64,000 nt of DNA, taken from assembly GCF_000826685.1 (NCBI RefSeq), contig NZ_JROO01000005.1, forward strand, positions 83,692-147,691. The letters run 5' to 3'. Within the stretch, counting starts at the first letter, position 1. Each line of letters begins with the position of its first letter. The notes under the pieces were generated by a model. The model was given only the letters and a program-made list of their open reading frames with translations. It ran no database searches and was not told where the DNA came from. Source of the stretch: Streptomonospora alba (GTDB lineage Bacteria; Actinomycetota; Actinomycetes; Streptosporangiales; Streptosporangiaceae). Shown here piece after piece: positions 16,172-24,479 of the stretch. Position numbers and translations under genes: made by a program.

Positions 16172-17997
16172 TGACTGGCACCTTCCGTGTGGTTGTGCTG
16201 CGTTGCACCGGCGGGGCGACCGCCGACCGGGAGCATGTAGCCCAGGACCTCGTCGTAGCCGTCGAACTGCACCAGCTCGCAGGCCGCGTCGTCGAAGAAC
16301 CCCCCGACCGGGGCGGTCGCCAGCCCCAGGGCGGTCGCCACGAGCACGGTGTTCTGTGCGACGTGGCCGATTTCGAGCATCGCGAAGCGGTGGGCGCGCA
16401 GCCCGTATCCGCGGCGCATCGCGGTGATGTCGGCGCCCAGGAACAGCACGGCCGGCACCTCGGTCACGTCGATGCGCGGGTTCTCGCCGAGGAAGAACGG
16501 CGAGCTTTCCACCAGCGCCTCCGGCGGGGAGAGCTGGCCGACCTGCTGCAGCCGGTGGTTCTCCGGCAGGTACTCGTAGACGGCCGGGCGCAGCCCGGCT
16601 ACGTCGTAGACGGCGACGCGTACGACCGCCGGGTAGGACATGCCGGCGCTGGGATGGGCCCGCACGCCTCTGAGGACGTGCCGCCCGTCCACCTCGGCGG
16701 GTTCGCCCCCGACATAGCCGGCTCCGTAGCCCAGCAGCGCACCGAGGTCGGCCTGGCTCAGCCGCCCCGACATGCCGGTGCGGGCGCTGCGGCGGGCGCT
16801 GATCACCTCGTGCAGGGGGCGGGCCAGCTCCGGCTCCTCGGGTACGGGGAGCTGGACCGGGTCACCGCTGGCGAACTCCAGCCCCCGCTTGAGCGGGGCG
16901 CCGGGCGCGGGACGCTGCTCGGCGAAGACGGTGGGGCGGAACTTGGACTGCTCGTGGTAAGCGCGGTCGGGGGCCTCGGCGCCGTCGGCGAAATAGTCCG
17001 ACCGCTCCCCCGGCGCTGCGATCGTCAGCGAGGCCAACCAGGCGAGGTAGACCTCGTCGGATGCGCTCAGGCCGAGCCGGTTGGCGAGCATGTGCAGCTG
17101 GGAGACCATCACCGCGTCGGCCGATCCGGTCAGCTGCTCCTCTCGTTCGCGCAGCCAGGCGGTGGTGCGGGCGACGGCGGTGGACCACTGCGCGGTCGCG
17201 GCGCCGCCCTCGCCGGCGGCGTCCCGGTCGCGCCGGGCGAGCAGCCGCTCGGAGTCGGCCGTGAAGGTCGCCTCGGCGGCGGCGCGCATCGCCGCGGAGC
17301 GCTCGGCCACAACGGAGTCCAGGTAGCGCCACATCACCGCGTACTCGCGCAGCCAGCGCACGGTGTCGGCGGTGCGCTCGAACAGTCCGCGGCAGAAGGC
17401 CAGCAGCAGGTCCAGGGCGGTGCCGATGCGGGCCTGCTCGCCCGGCGCGTTGGCGATGACCGCCAGCGCCAGGGAGCTGGAGACCTCGAAGAGGTCCTCG
17501 GCCAGTCCGATCGCCTCGTCGCCGCCGTAGCGCTCGGTCTCGGGCTCGTAGACCGCTTCGACGACGGTGCCGTCGGCGTGCCAGCCCATCTCGCCGATCT
17601 CGTCGGGGCTCAGCGCGAACGCGGCGTAGAAGGTCTCCGGGTCCAGCTCCTCGCCGGCCTCGCCGCCCGCGAGGTGATCCGACAGGCGTTGGCGCAGTTC
17701 GGCGGCCGCCTGGTCGAGTGAAGCCGCGTCGGGACCGCCCAGGCGCACCCGCACGTGCGGCCCGCCGTGCCAGTAGCGGATGAAGAACCAGTTGCGCGCG
17801 AGGCCGCGCCGGCGCAGATCGCGCACGGCGGGTCCGACCGCCTGTACCAGCAGTTCGTCGGTGGCCGACTTGCCGCGGTGGCAGTAGGCGTGCACGGCGC
17901 GCCATCGGCGGCCGGGCGCCGAGGAGCGCGCGTCCCCGGCCTCCCCGGTCGCCGTGTCGGCCGCCCCGTCGGTCCGGGCATGCTGGTCTGTGGTCAT
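16168..17997 (-). CDS. LazF-like fusion: glutamate-elimination domain plus azoline dehydrogenase
   Basis: A 609-residue two-domain protein. Residues ~30-340 are a SpaB_C/thiopeptide-type domain, with WFFIRYWHGGPHVRVRLGG near the start, as in split-LanB elimination enzymes that remove glutamate from glutamylated Ser. Residues ~385-600 are a SagB-type FMN nitroreductase domain (ISARRSARTGMSGR, then GYGLRAHRFAMLEIGHVAQN), which oxidises thiazolines to thiazoles. The same fusion is known from lactazole LazF. It overlaps the ATPase gene and the second dehydrogenase gene by ATGA at both ends. Which SpaB_C protein eliminates and which cyclises is inferred from this fusion pattern. Confidence 0.82.
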   Translation of the reverse strand: MTTDQHARTDGAADTATGEAGDARSSAPGRRWRAVHAYCHRGKSATDELLVQAVGPAVRDLRRRGLARNWFFIRYWHGGPHVRVRLGGPDAASLDQAAAELRQRLSDHLAGGEAGEELDPETFYAAFALSPDEIGEMGWHADGTVVEAVYEPETERYGGDEAIGLAEDLFEVSSSLALAVIANAPGEQARIGTALDLLLAFCRGLFERTADTVRWLREYAVMWRYLDSVVAERSAAMRAAAEATFTADSERLLARRDRDAAGEGGAATAQWSTAVARTTAWLREREEQLTGSADAVMVSQLHMLANRLGLSASDEVYLAWLASLTIAAPGERSDYFADGAEAPDRAYHEQSKFRPTVFAEQRPAPGAPLKRGLEFASGDPVQLPVPEEPELARPLHEVISARRSARTGMSGRLSQADLGALLGYGAGYVGGEPAEVDGRHVLRGVRAHPSAGMSYPAVVRVAVYDVAGLRPAVYEYLPENHRLQQVGQLSPPEALVESSPFFLGENPRIDVTEVPAVLFLGADITAMRRGYGLRAHRFAMLEIGHVAQNTVLVATALGLATAPVGGFFDDAACELVQFDGYDEVLGYMLPVGGRPAGATQHNHTEGASQ

Positions 17998-19529
17998 GGG
18001 CGCACATCCAAGAACAGGTCGGTGAACCGGCTGGTACCCAGCAGGGCGATGTAGCCGGGCAGCTGGTCGTCGGGCAGCTCCAGCTCGGCGGCGAGCAGAT
18101 CGGGGTCGAAGCTGCGGGCGGGGCGCAGGAAGGCGCCGTGCGCGCTCAGCGCGAGCCCGGCCGCCTGCGCCGCCGCGCCCAGGTCGAGCTGGGCGGTGCG
18201 CAGCCGCCGCGGCCCCCGGCGGATGAGCTGGGCATGCTGGTCCATGGTGAAGACGAGGGCCGCCGCGCAGCTGGTGACCGACATCTGCGACAGCGGGTAG
18301 CTGAACGCCCGCTGCACGGCCGCGAGACCGGGTCCGGCGCCCAGGAGGCGGGCGCGGCCGGCGCGGTCGATCTCGTACAGGCCGGGTGCGCGTTCGGCGA
18401 TGCGGTCGGCCAGCAGCAGGGTGCGGATCCCGCCGTCGCCGAGCGCGGACTGGGCGCCCAGGGCGTCGGCCAGCGCCGCCGCGGCGTCGTCGAGGGCGGC
18501 GCCGGCAAGTGGTGCGGGACTGGCGGTGAAGCCCTTGTTGCCGTGGCCGGAGGAGCGCTCGAAGACCACTCGGGCCCAGCTCCTGCCGGTACCGGCACCT
18601 GGACGGGGACGGGGATCGCAGGCGGTGCGGTCGAGGGAGGCCGGAGGTGCGGCGCCCCAGGCGCGGCGGTCCGCCGCGAGAACGGGGTCCTGCGGCGCCG
18701 CGCCGGGATCGGGATCGGGATCGGCGGACGGCAGCGCGTCCTCGGCGCGCGCGGCGCCGAGTTCGACCAGGCACGCGGGCATCCATTCGCCGGCGTCGAC
18801 ACCGGCGGCCGCCGCCACGGCGCGGTCGGGGAAGTCCCGGCACAGCCGCACCGGCAGGCCGTAGGCGCGGGCCGATTGGACCAGCAGTTCGGCCAGGTGG
18901 CCGGCTTCGCACAGCGCCAGCGCCCAGCGCAGCTCCCGGTAGCGGGAGGGGATGCTGCGCGGGTGGCACATGATCGCCAGCACGGCGCCGCCGGCGGCGG
19001 TCACCGCGTCGGCCGGGCCGGGCGTGCCCTCCGGGGCGGCCGCGACCGGGCGCAGCCGGTGCCCGGCGGTGTCGAAGTGCCAGCCCGCCCGGTCGGCCAG
19101 CAGGAAGGTGTGGGCGGTGTAGAAGCAGTGCGCCGCCGGATATCCGCGGTGCGGGTTCACGGCGCTGCGCGCTTCGAAGCGCTGTATCCCGCTGGCCGCC
19201 AGCACCCCCAGCACCCGGCGGTGCAGCGGCAGGTCGGGCGCGGCGCGGCCGTGGGGGTAGGCGACGGTGCCGGTGTCCGTGACTGCGGCCGCGGCTCGTG
19301 CCGCGTCGTCGTCGGCGGCCGCGTCCAGGTCGCGGTGCAGCCCGCCGGGCAGCGGGACGCCGGGGCCGGGCAGCGGGCGCACCGGCACGGGGGCGCGGTC
19401 GTCGCCCTCGGTGGAGATGCCCAGGCGCATCGGCCGGGCCTGGAGATCGGCGAAGGCGAGCAGTTGCTCGTCGCTCCAGTCGGAGGCGGGTGCGGGGGCC
19501 GCGGTGGGACGGCCGGTCGGTGCGGTCAT
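17994..19529 (-). CDS. Second SagB-like nitroreductase-fold dehydrogenase
   Basis: A 511-residue protein with two nitroreductase-like halves. The first carries FEARSAVNPHRGYPAAHCFY and, later, YRELRWALALCEAGHLAELL. The second starts near VVFERSSGHGNKGFTA and ends with AQLDLGAAAQAAGL and GTSRFTDLFLDVRP. This organisation fits SagB-type dehydrogenases of azole-forming clusters (TbtE-like). With a dehydrogenase domain also present in the neighbouring fusion, this enzyme is either the main thiazoline oxidase, a partner, or a reductase of dehydro residues. It lies between the YcaO gene (11-base gap) and the fusion gene (ATGA overlap), where the lactazole operon has no gene. Confidence 0.72.
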   Translation of the reverse strand: MTAPTGRPTAAPAPASDWSDEQLLAFADLQARPMRLGISTEGDDRAPVPVRPLPGPGVPLPGGLHRDLDAAADDDAARAAAAVTDTGTVAYPHGRAAPDLPLHRRVLGVLAASGIQRFEARSAVNPHRGYPAAHCFYTAHTFLLADRAGWHFDTAGHRLRPVAAAPEGTPGPADAVTAAGGAVLAIMCHPRSIPSRYRELRWALALCEAGHLAELLVQSARAYGLPVRLCRDFPDRAVAAAAGVDAGEWMPACLVELGAARAEDALPSADPDPDPGAAPQDPVLAADRRAWGAAPPASLDRTACDPRPRPGAGTGRSWARVVFERSSGHGNKGFTASPAPLAGAALDDAAAALADALGAQSALGDGGIRTLLLADRIAERAPGLYEIDRAGRARLLGAGPGLAAVQRAFSYPLSQMSVTSCAAALVFTMDQHAQLIRRGPRRLRTAQLDLGAAAQAAGLALSAHGAFLRPARSFDPDLLAAELELPDDQLPGYIALLGTSRFTDLFLDVRP

Positions 19530-19540
19530 GGCCGGCCTCC

Positions 19541-21496
19541 TCACGGGAACGGGTGGGGCGGCAGCGCCGCGAGATCGGGGACGGGATCCGCGGGCGAGCG
19601 GTAGCCGAGCGCCTGGGGAACCTCGCTCAGCCGCCGCAGGCCCTCGGTCCGGCGGTGCACGTGTCCGAAGGTCATCGGCAGGGCCTGGGGGACGATCACC
19701 TTCACCGTGGAGGGGGCGTCGGGGGTGCACCGGTCGGTCTGGTCGACCACGATCGGGTCGAGCCCCGCGGCGCCGCAGGCTCCCAGCACCTCTCGCAGGG
19801 AGTCGGTGAGGTCCTCGCGCCGCCAACGGGCGCGCCAGTCGCCGTAGGCCTCGGCCAACGAGACGCCCTTCGCCTCGGTGTCCAGGAACGACCACCACGA
19901 GCGGGTCTCGGGAAGGTTGTAGAGCACGGTGTGCTGGCGCAGCGTCCGGATGCGGGTCGGATCCTCCAGCAGCGCGCGGGCGTCGGCCTCGAACTCCGCG
20001 CGCTCGGCGTCGGGGGTGCGCGCCCGCACCACCGCGTTGGTGACCGCCTCGCTGGCGGCCGAGGCGGCGGCGCGGCGGGGGTCGCAGTGGGCGCCGGCGG
20101 CGAAGAAGGCCACCGGGCCGGCGTCGTCGTCGCGCACGACCACGCTCAGCACCGCGGGGACTCCGATCTCGCTGGCGATGTCGAACAGGTGCAGCCGGTA
20201 GCCCAGGCTGCGCAGGGTGGCGCGCATACCGCGCAGCTGCGGCACCTCGTCGTCGGCGTCCAGCCGGCGGGCCGGGCGGCGGGTGTACCAGCACAGCAGG
20301 AAGGAGTCGCGCTCGATGACCTCCAGCAGCCCGTACAGGACCGCTTCCTCGATGTTGGAGCCGATCGCGGCGCCGTTGGAGCTCTCGAACAGGAACCGGG
20401 CGCCGCGGGTGGTGCGTCGCCAGCGGTCCACGTGCCAGTAGGCGACGTGCTCGGGCACCAGGACGGGGCGCTGGGCGCCGGTCCGCCAGCCCCACACCCA
20501 TTCGGTGGCGCGGTCGGGGTCGTAGGGCTGGAAGGCGAACAGCGGGTGGTCGTAGTAGGCGGGGTCGTGCAGCCCCAGTTCACGCAGGTCCACGGCCTCG
20601 GGCAGGTCGTTCTGCGCGGCGTGGACGACGGTGCGCTTGCCGTGCGGGGTGGCCGAGGCCAGTCGCTCGGCCGCCTCGTACAGGGCGACGGACTCGGCCG
20701 CGGGGTAGGCGGCGGCGCGGCCGTAGCCGCCTTCGCCGGATTCGCCGCCTGTGAGTGCGAGCTCGGCGCTGACCAGGGCGCCGGCGGAGTTGTCGGCGCG
20801 GAAGATGTGACCGACCGGGCCGTAGCGCCAGTCGTGCAGGCGTTCGCGCAGCGCCGGGCCGGGCAGCCCTTCGGGGCGGGCGCGGAAGGCGTCGGGGTCG
20901 GGCTGGGGACGGCTGCGCAGGTGGAGCCGCGCGGCCTCGGCGGAGTCGTCGGGCAGGTCGCAGCAGCCCGGGCAGCCCGGCAGCGGGTTGGCGCGGTGCA
21001 CCTGGCCCGCCAGGTCGCCGCGGGCGACGTAGAGTTCGTACTCGCCCAGCAGTCCGGTGCCCAGCGCCTGGGCGGCCAGTGACGCGAGGTGGTCCAGGTG
21101 GGGCGTAGGCAGCGGCAGCGCCGGGAGTGCGCCTTCCAGCGGCTCACGGGTGAAATCCTGCTTGCGCCACAGCCGGCGGCGGCGCTCGGCGCAGACCTGG
21201 CACCCGGGCCGGTCGGGGCGCACCCAGGGGCCGACGACGCCGAGGTCGCCGATCACGCGGACGGGCAGCAGCAGGGCGCCGCGTGCGCGGATCGCGGTCT
21301 GCTCTGCCAGGTCGCGCTCGGGCTCCCAGCCTTCCCGGGCCAGGACCACGCGTTCGCCGGGTTCGACGGCGGCGTCCAGCGGGCCGCGGCCGTCCTCGCC
21401 GCCGAAGCCGGGCAGCCGATCGCGGAGCACGTCGTAGAGCAGGCCCTCGCCCAGCAGGCGGGAGACCGGTGGCGCGGCGGTGTTTTCGGCGGTCAT
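19541..21496 (-). CDS. YcaO cyclodehydratase for thiazoline formation
   Basis: A 651-residue YcaO-domain protein. The N-terminal third holds a CxxC-rich region (GCQVCAERRRRLW; PGCPGCCDLP) typical of thiopeptide YcaO proteins. The YcaO core includes EVIERDSFLLCWY with ATP/Mg-binding acids, then AHCDPRRAAASAASEAVTNA. The protein ends in a proline-rich LPPHPFP tail, consistent with the Pro-rich C-termini of these enzymes. It backbone-activates Cys amides with ATP. It overlaps the ThiF-like partner gene by ATGA, matching the lazD-lazE order. Confidence 0.93.
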   Translation of the reverse strand: MTAENTAAPPVSRLLGEGLLYDVLRDRLPGFGGEDGRGPLDAAVEPGERVVLAREGWEPERDLAEQTAIRARGALLLPVRVIGDLGVVGPWVRPDRPGCQVCAERRRRLWRKQDFTREPLEGALPALPLPTPHLDHLASLAAQALGTGLLGEYELYVARGDLAGQVHRANPLPGCPGCCDLPDDSAEAARLHLRSRPQPDPDAFRARPEGLPGPALRERLHDWRYGPVGHIFRADNSAGALVSAELALTGGESGEGGYGRAAAYPAAESVALYEAAERLASATPHGKRTVVHAAQNDLPEAVDLRELGLHDPAYYDHPLFAFQPYDPDRATEWVWGWRTGAQRPVLVPEHVAYWHVDRWRRTTRGARFLFESSNGAAIGSNIEEAVLYGLLEVIERDSFLLCWYTRRPARRLDADDEVPQLRGMRATLRSLGYRLHLFDIASEIGVPAVLSVVVRDDDAGPVAFFAAGAHCDPRRAAASAASEAVTNAVVRARTPDAERAEFEADARALLEDPTRIRTLRQHTVLYNLPETRSWWSFLDTEAKGVSLAEAYGDWRARWRREDLTDSLREVLGACGAAGLDPIVVDQTDRCTPDAPSTVKVIVPQALPMTFGHVHRRTEGLRRLSEVPQALGYRSPADPVPDLAALPPHPFP

Positions 21497-23298
21497 CGGG
21501 CACTCCCCTCGTCCGCGGCGGGAACGATGCCCACCCAGCCGATGACGCCCAGGGCGTCCAGGGCGGGTTCCCCGCGCCAGCGACCGGAGGCCGCGGTCTC
21601 GCCGGGCCGGCACAGGGCCGCGAGCGCCTCGGCTGCTGCGAACGCCGGGGCGGGCGGGGCGCCGTCGGGATCGGGCGTCTCGGCGTCCTGGGCCACGGCG
21701 TCGTGCTCTTCACCGGCTTGCAGCACGGCCACGGCGTGGTCCAGAGCCGCGGCGACGGCCGGCGCGCGTTCGGGCCTTGCTGCGTAGGCGAGGACGCGGC
21801 CGCTCTTCGCGTCGGCGACCTCGGCGAGGGCGAGCAGGCCGGGTGCCGCGGCGGGCCGCAGGACGCGCGCGGTGAGGTCGGTGCCGCCGAGGACGACCGC
21901 CCGGTCCAAGGCCGCGTCGACCTCCGGTGCGGCGGCGCGGGCGGGGCGCTGGGCCGGCTGCTCCTCGACCAGGCGGGCTGCGCACTGGTCGGGGTCGGCG
22001 GCGAATCGGGCGAGTAGGCGCTGCGTTCCGTGGGCGAGCATGCCGGCGGTGTCGGTGCCGGCTGCGCTGACCGCGTGCGCCGCGTCCGCCGGCCGCGCGG
22101 CGGACGATGCGGCGTCCGTGTCGGGGAGGGGCCACAAGCGGGCGGGGGCGGCGCCCGCGAGGTGGCGCGCGGCTTCCAGCACGGCGCGGTAGCGGGCGAG
22201 GGAACCGGTGTGCGCCCAGCCGAACGCGGTGGCCGCGGAGCCGGCGTCTGCGGAGACGGCCATCGCGAAGGGGGTCTGCGGCAGTTCGCCGGGCAGGGCC
22301 GGGGCGCAGATCCCCGTGCGTTCGTCGCACAGCTCGTTGAGCCGATCGGTCCCGGTGGGGACGTGCGGCGTGTCGGCCGGCGGCTCGGCGACGCTGTCAC
22401 CCGGGCGCCACAGCGGATGGGTGGTGACCTGCAGGCGCTCGGTGCCGACCGAATACGCCATGCCGTCGTACTCGGTGGAGACGCCGGTGAGGTGGTAGAA
22501 GGCCTGCAGGGCGGCGAGCCCGCCCGCCAGCCGCGCGGCGGTTTCGGGCAGCGGCGCGGGACCGGTCGGTGCGCCGCGCCCCGCCAGGCGGTTCACCAGC
22601 ACGGCCAGGCCCGGGGCGTCGGCGCTGGTGCGCAGCGGGCTGACGGCGGCGCCGGCCGCCAGTTCGGCCACGCCGACCTCGGGGACACCCGACCAGGGGT
22701 CCCCGGCTCCGGGTTCGGGGCTTCCGACGACGATCCGCACCGCGGGGTCCTCGCCGGCGCCGGCGGTGACCGCGGTCCCGTACTCCTCGGCCATGGCTGC
22801 GAGTTCGACGCCGACCGGTTCGTCGGCGAGCGCGACCCGGCGCGCTCCCAGCCGCAGCAGTTCGCGGGCGGCGGCCAGGGCCACGGAGCCCCGGCCCGAC
22901 ACGCACACGGCCGCGCTCTGCAGCCGGGCCAGCGCCGCGACGGGGTCCGCGGCGGCCGATCCGAGGAACTCCAGGGTGCGGCGGTGGTGGGGGTGCGCGG
23001 GCATCTCCCGGTCGTCGTGCGGCGCACCGTCGCCCTCGCCCAGCAGGAAGCCGTTGCCCTCCAGCTCGTCGAGGAGCTTGCGCGCTGCGGGCCGGGCGTT
23101 CTGCGGCAGCGCATCGACCAGGGTGTCGACCTCCACGCCGCGGTGCAGGTGCGGGAACAGGGCCTTCCACAGTGTGCCCAGCGACTCCGAGCCCTGGACG
23201 ACCAGGCTCTTCTGCCAGCCGACGAACAGCAGACCGTCGCTGACCGGGGCGACGTGCACCGACGGGCGCAGCCGGGTGCGGGTACCGGGGTCGCTCAT
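21493..23298 (-). CDS. Ocin-ThiF-like partner with leader-binding RRE
   Basis: A 601-residue E1-like protein. Residues ~10-95 form a winged-helix RRE (VAPVSDGLLFVGWQKSLVVQ, then KLLDELEGNGFLLG) that would bind the precursor leader. The Rossmann-like middle (AAVCVSGRGSVALAAARELL) is degenerate for adenylation, as usual for TbtF/LazD. It delivers substrate to the YcaO enzyme encoded directly downstream. Both ends overlap neighbours by ATGA. This is the second RRE of the operon; the other belongs to the daptide-like part. Confidence 0.88.
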   Translation of the reverse strand: MSDPGTRTRLRPSVHVAPVSDGLLFVGWQKSLVVQGSESLGTLWKALFPHLHRGVEVDTLVDALPQNARPAARKLLDELEGNGFLLGEGDGAPHDDREMPAHPHHRRTLEFLGSAAADPVAALARLQSAAVCVSGRGSVALAAARELLRLGARRVALADEPVGVELAAMAEEYGTAVTAGAGEDPAVRIVVGSPEPGAGDPWSGVPEVGVAELAAGAAVSPLRTSADAPGLAVLVNRLAGRGAPTGPAPLPETAARLAGGLAALQAFYHLTGVSTEYDGMAYSVGTERLQVTTHPLWRPGDSVAEPPADTPHVPTGTDRLNELCDERTGICAPALPGELPQTPFAMAVSADAGSAATAFGWAHTGSLARYRAVLEAARHLAGAAPARLWPLPDTDAASSAARPADAAHAVSAAGTDTAGMLAHGTQRLLARFAADPDQCAARLVEEQPAQRPARAAAPEVDAALDRAVVLGGTDLTARVLRPAAAPGLLALAEVADAKSGRVLAYAARPERAPAVAAALDHAVAVLQAGEEHDAVAQDAETPDPDGAPPAPAFAAAEALAALCRPGETAASGRWRGEPALDALGVIGWVGIVPAADEGSAR

Positions 23299-24479
23299 TC
23301 GGCCGCCACCTCCCGCGCCGCGGAGCCGGCCGCGGTCTCCCCGGTTTCCCGGGCGTCCCGCGGGTTGAGCACGTCGCGCCAGGAGACGCCGGTGGTCGCC
23401 TGGACCGCCTCGCTCACCGCGTGGCACAGGAACAGCCGCTCCGCCGGTGAGACGTCGGCCACCAGCAGCTGGGTGTAGAGCAGGTTGACCATGAACCGGT
23501 AGGCGGCGAAGTCGCGTCCGGCCGCCGGGTCGTCGTAGGTGTACTGGCGCAGTGCCGCGTGGAACTCGCTGTACTCTCGGTCGTCGCCCACTTCCCACTT
23601 GCGGCGCAGGTGGTCGTTCATCTCGCCGGCGCGCCGGGTGTAGCCCTCGTGCAGCAGCGGGTCGATGGCCTTGGTTGCGGCAAGCTCCACCGCCCTTTCC
23701 CACAGCTGGGACAACCGGGCCGACCAGCGGGCCAGCGCCGGGTCCGCGCCGCTGTAGCCGCAGGGCCGCTGCGGGGTGGCGACCAGGTCGGCGATCAGGT
23801 TCGTGAACGCCGGGGCGACCCGCTCGTAGCGCCGGCTGAAGTCGGCGCGGGTGGCACCGTCGCGGTCGTAGTCCTGCATGTAGTCGTCGAGATGGGATTT
23901 GTAGGACAGGTAGCCGTGCGAGAGCCCGGCGTCGGGGTAGGTGGCGGCCAGCAGCACCATCAACTCGCTGGCGCCCGCCAGCCGCTGTGCCGGATCACCC
24001 GCCTCGCGCTCCAACACGCTCGCCAGCGGCTCCAGCAGCGCGTCGCAGAATGCGTCGCGCAGGTCGAGGGCGTCGGGGTCCTCGATCAGGCCGGGCGAAA
24101 GCGGCTCCTCGAACAGTTGGACGCTGTTGTCGGGCCAGATCGGTTCGTAGGGCGGGGGGACGAGCTCGGTCGTGCCCAGGTGCTCCGACAGCGCCAGGTA
24201 GTGCTCGTGGTCCAGCCGGTAGGTGGAGGGGTGGGCGGCGACGTCGGCCTCCAGCACCGGCTGTTCGGCACGCAGTCCCTCGGTGAGGCGGCCGTGGTCG
24301 GGGCCGGTCGCCACGAGCTGGACGTGCGGTCCGAACCGCCAGTGCCGGGCGAGGTGGACGTGGCTGACCCCCTCCGCGGCGCGCACGCGGCGCGCGGCCG
24401 GGATCAGCACCGCGTGCACGAACCCGCGCTTCACGGGTGCGTGGTAGGCGACCGCCAGGCTGGCGCGTGACAGCGGCAT
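23295..24479 (-). CDS. Stand-alone SpaB_C protein, probable pyridine synthase
   Basis: A 394-residue protein of the lantibiotic-dehydratase C-terminal family, with LARHWRFGPHVQLVATGPD near residue 50. In thiopeptide clusters such proteins either eliminate glutamate or perform the [4+2] cycloaddition that forms the central pyridine and expels the leader. Because the elimination domain here appears fused to the dehydrogenase at 16168-17997, this copy is most likely the cycloaddition enzyme (LazC/TbtD/TclM-like). It follows the LanB gene, overlapping by one base (TGATG). Confidence 0.8.
   Translation of the reverse strand: MPLSRASLAVAYHAPVKRGFVHAVLIPAARRVRAAEGVSHVHLARHWRFGPHVQLVATGPDHGRLTEGLRAEQPVLEADVAAHPSTYRLDHEHYLALSEHLGTTELVPPPYEPIWPDNSVQLFEEPLSPGLIEDPDALDLRDAFCDALLEPLASVLEREAGDPAQRLAGASELMVLLAATYPDAGLSHGYLSYKSHLDDYMQDYDRDGATRADFSRRYERVAPAFTNLIADLVATPQRPCGYSGADPALARWSARLSQLWERAVELAATKAIDPLLHEGYTRRAGEMNDHLRRKWEVGDDREYSEFHAALRQYTYDDPAAGRDFAAYRFMVNLLYTQLLVADVSPAERLFLCHAVSEAVQATTGVSWRDVLNPRDARETGETAAGSAAREVAAE

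Noticed and set aside
16168..17997. The fusion protein as the pyridine synthase
   Set aside because: Fusion to an azoline dehydrogenase matches lactazole LazF, whose SpaB_C part eliminates glutamate; the stand-alone copy at 23295 fits the synthase better. Not excluded without phylogeny.
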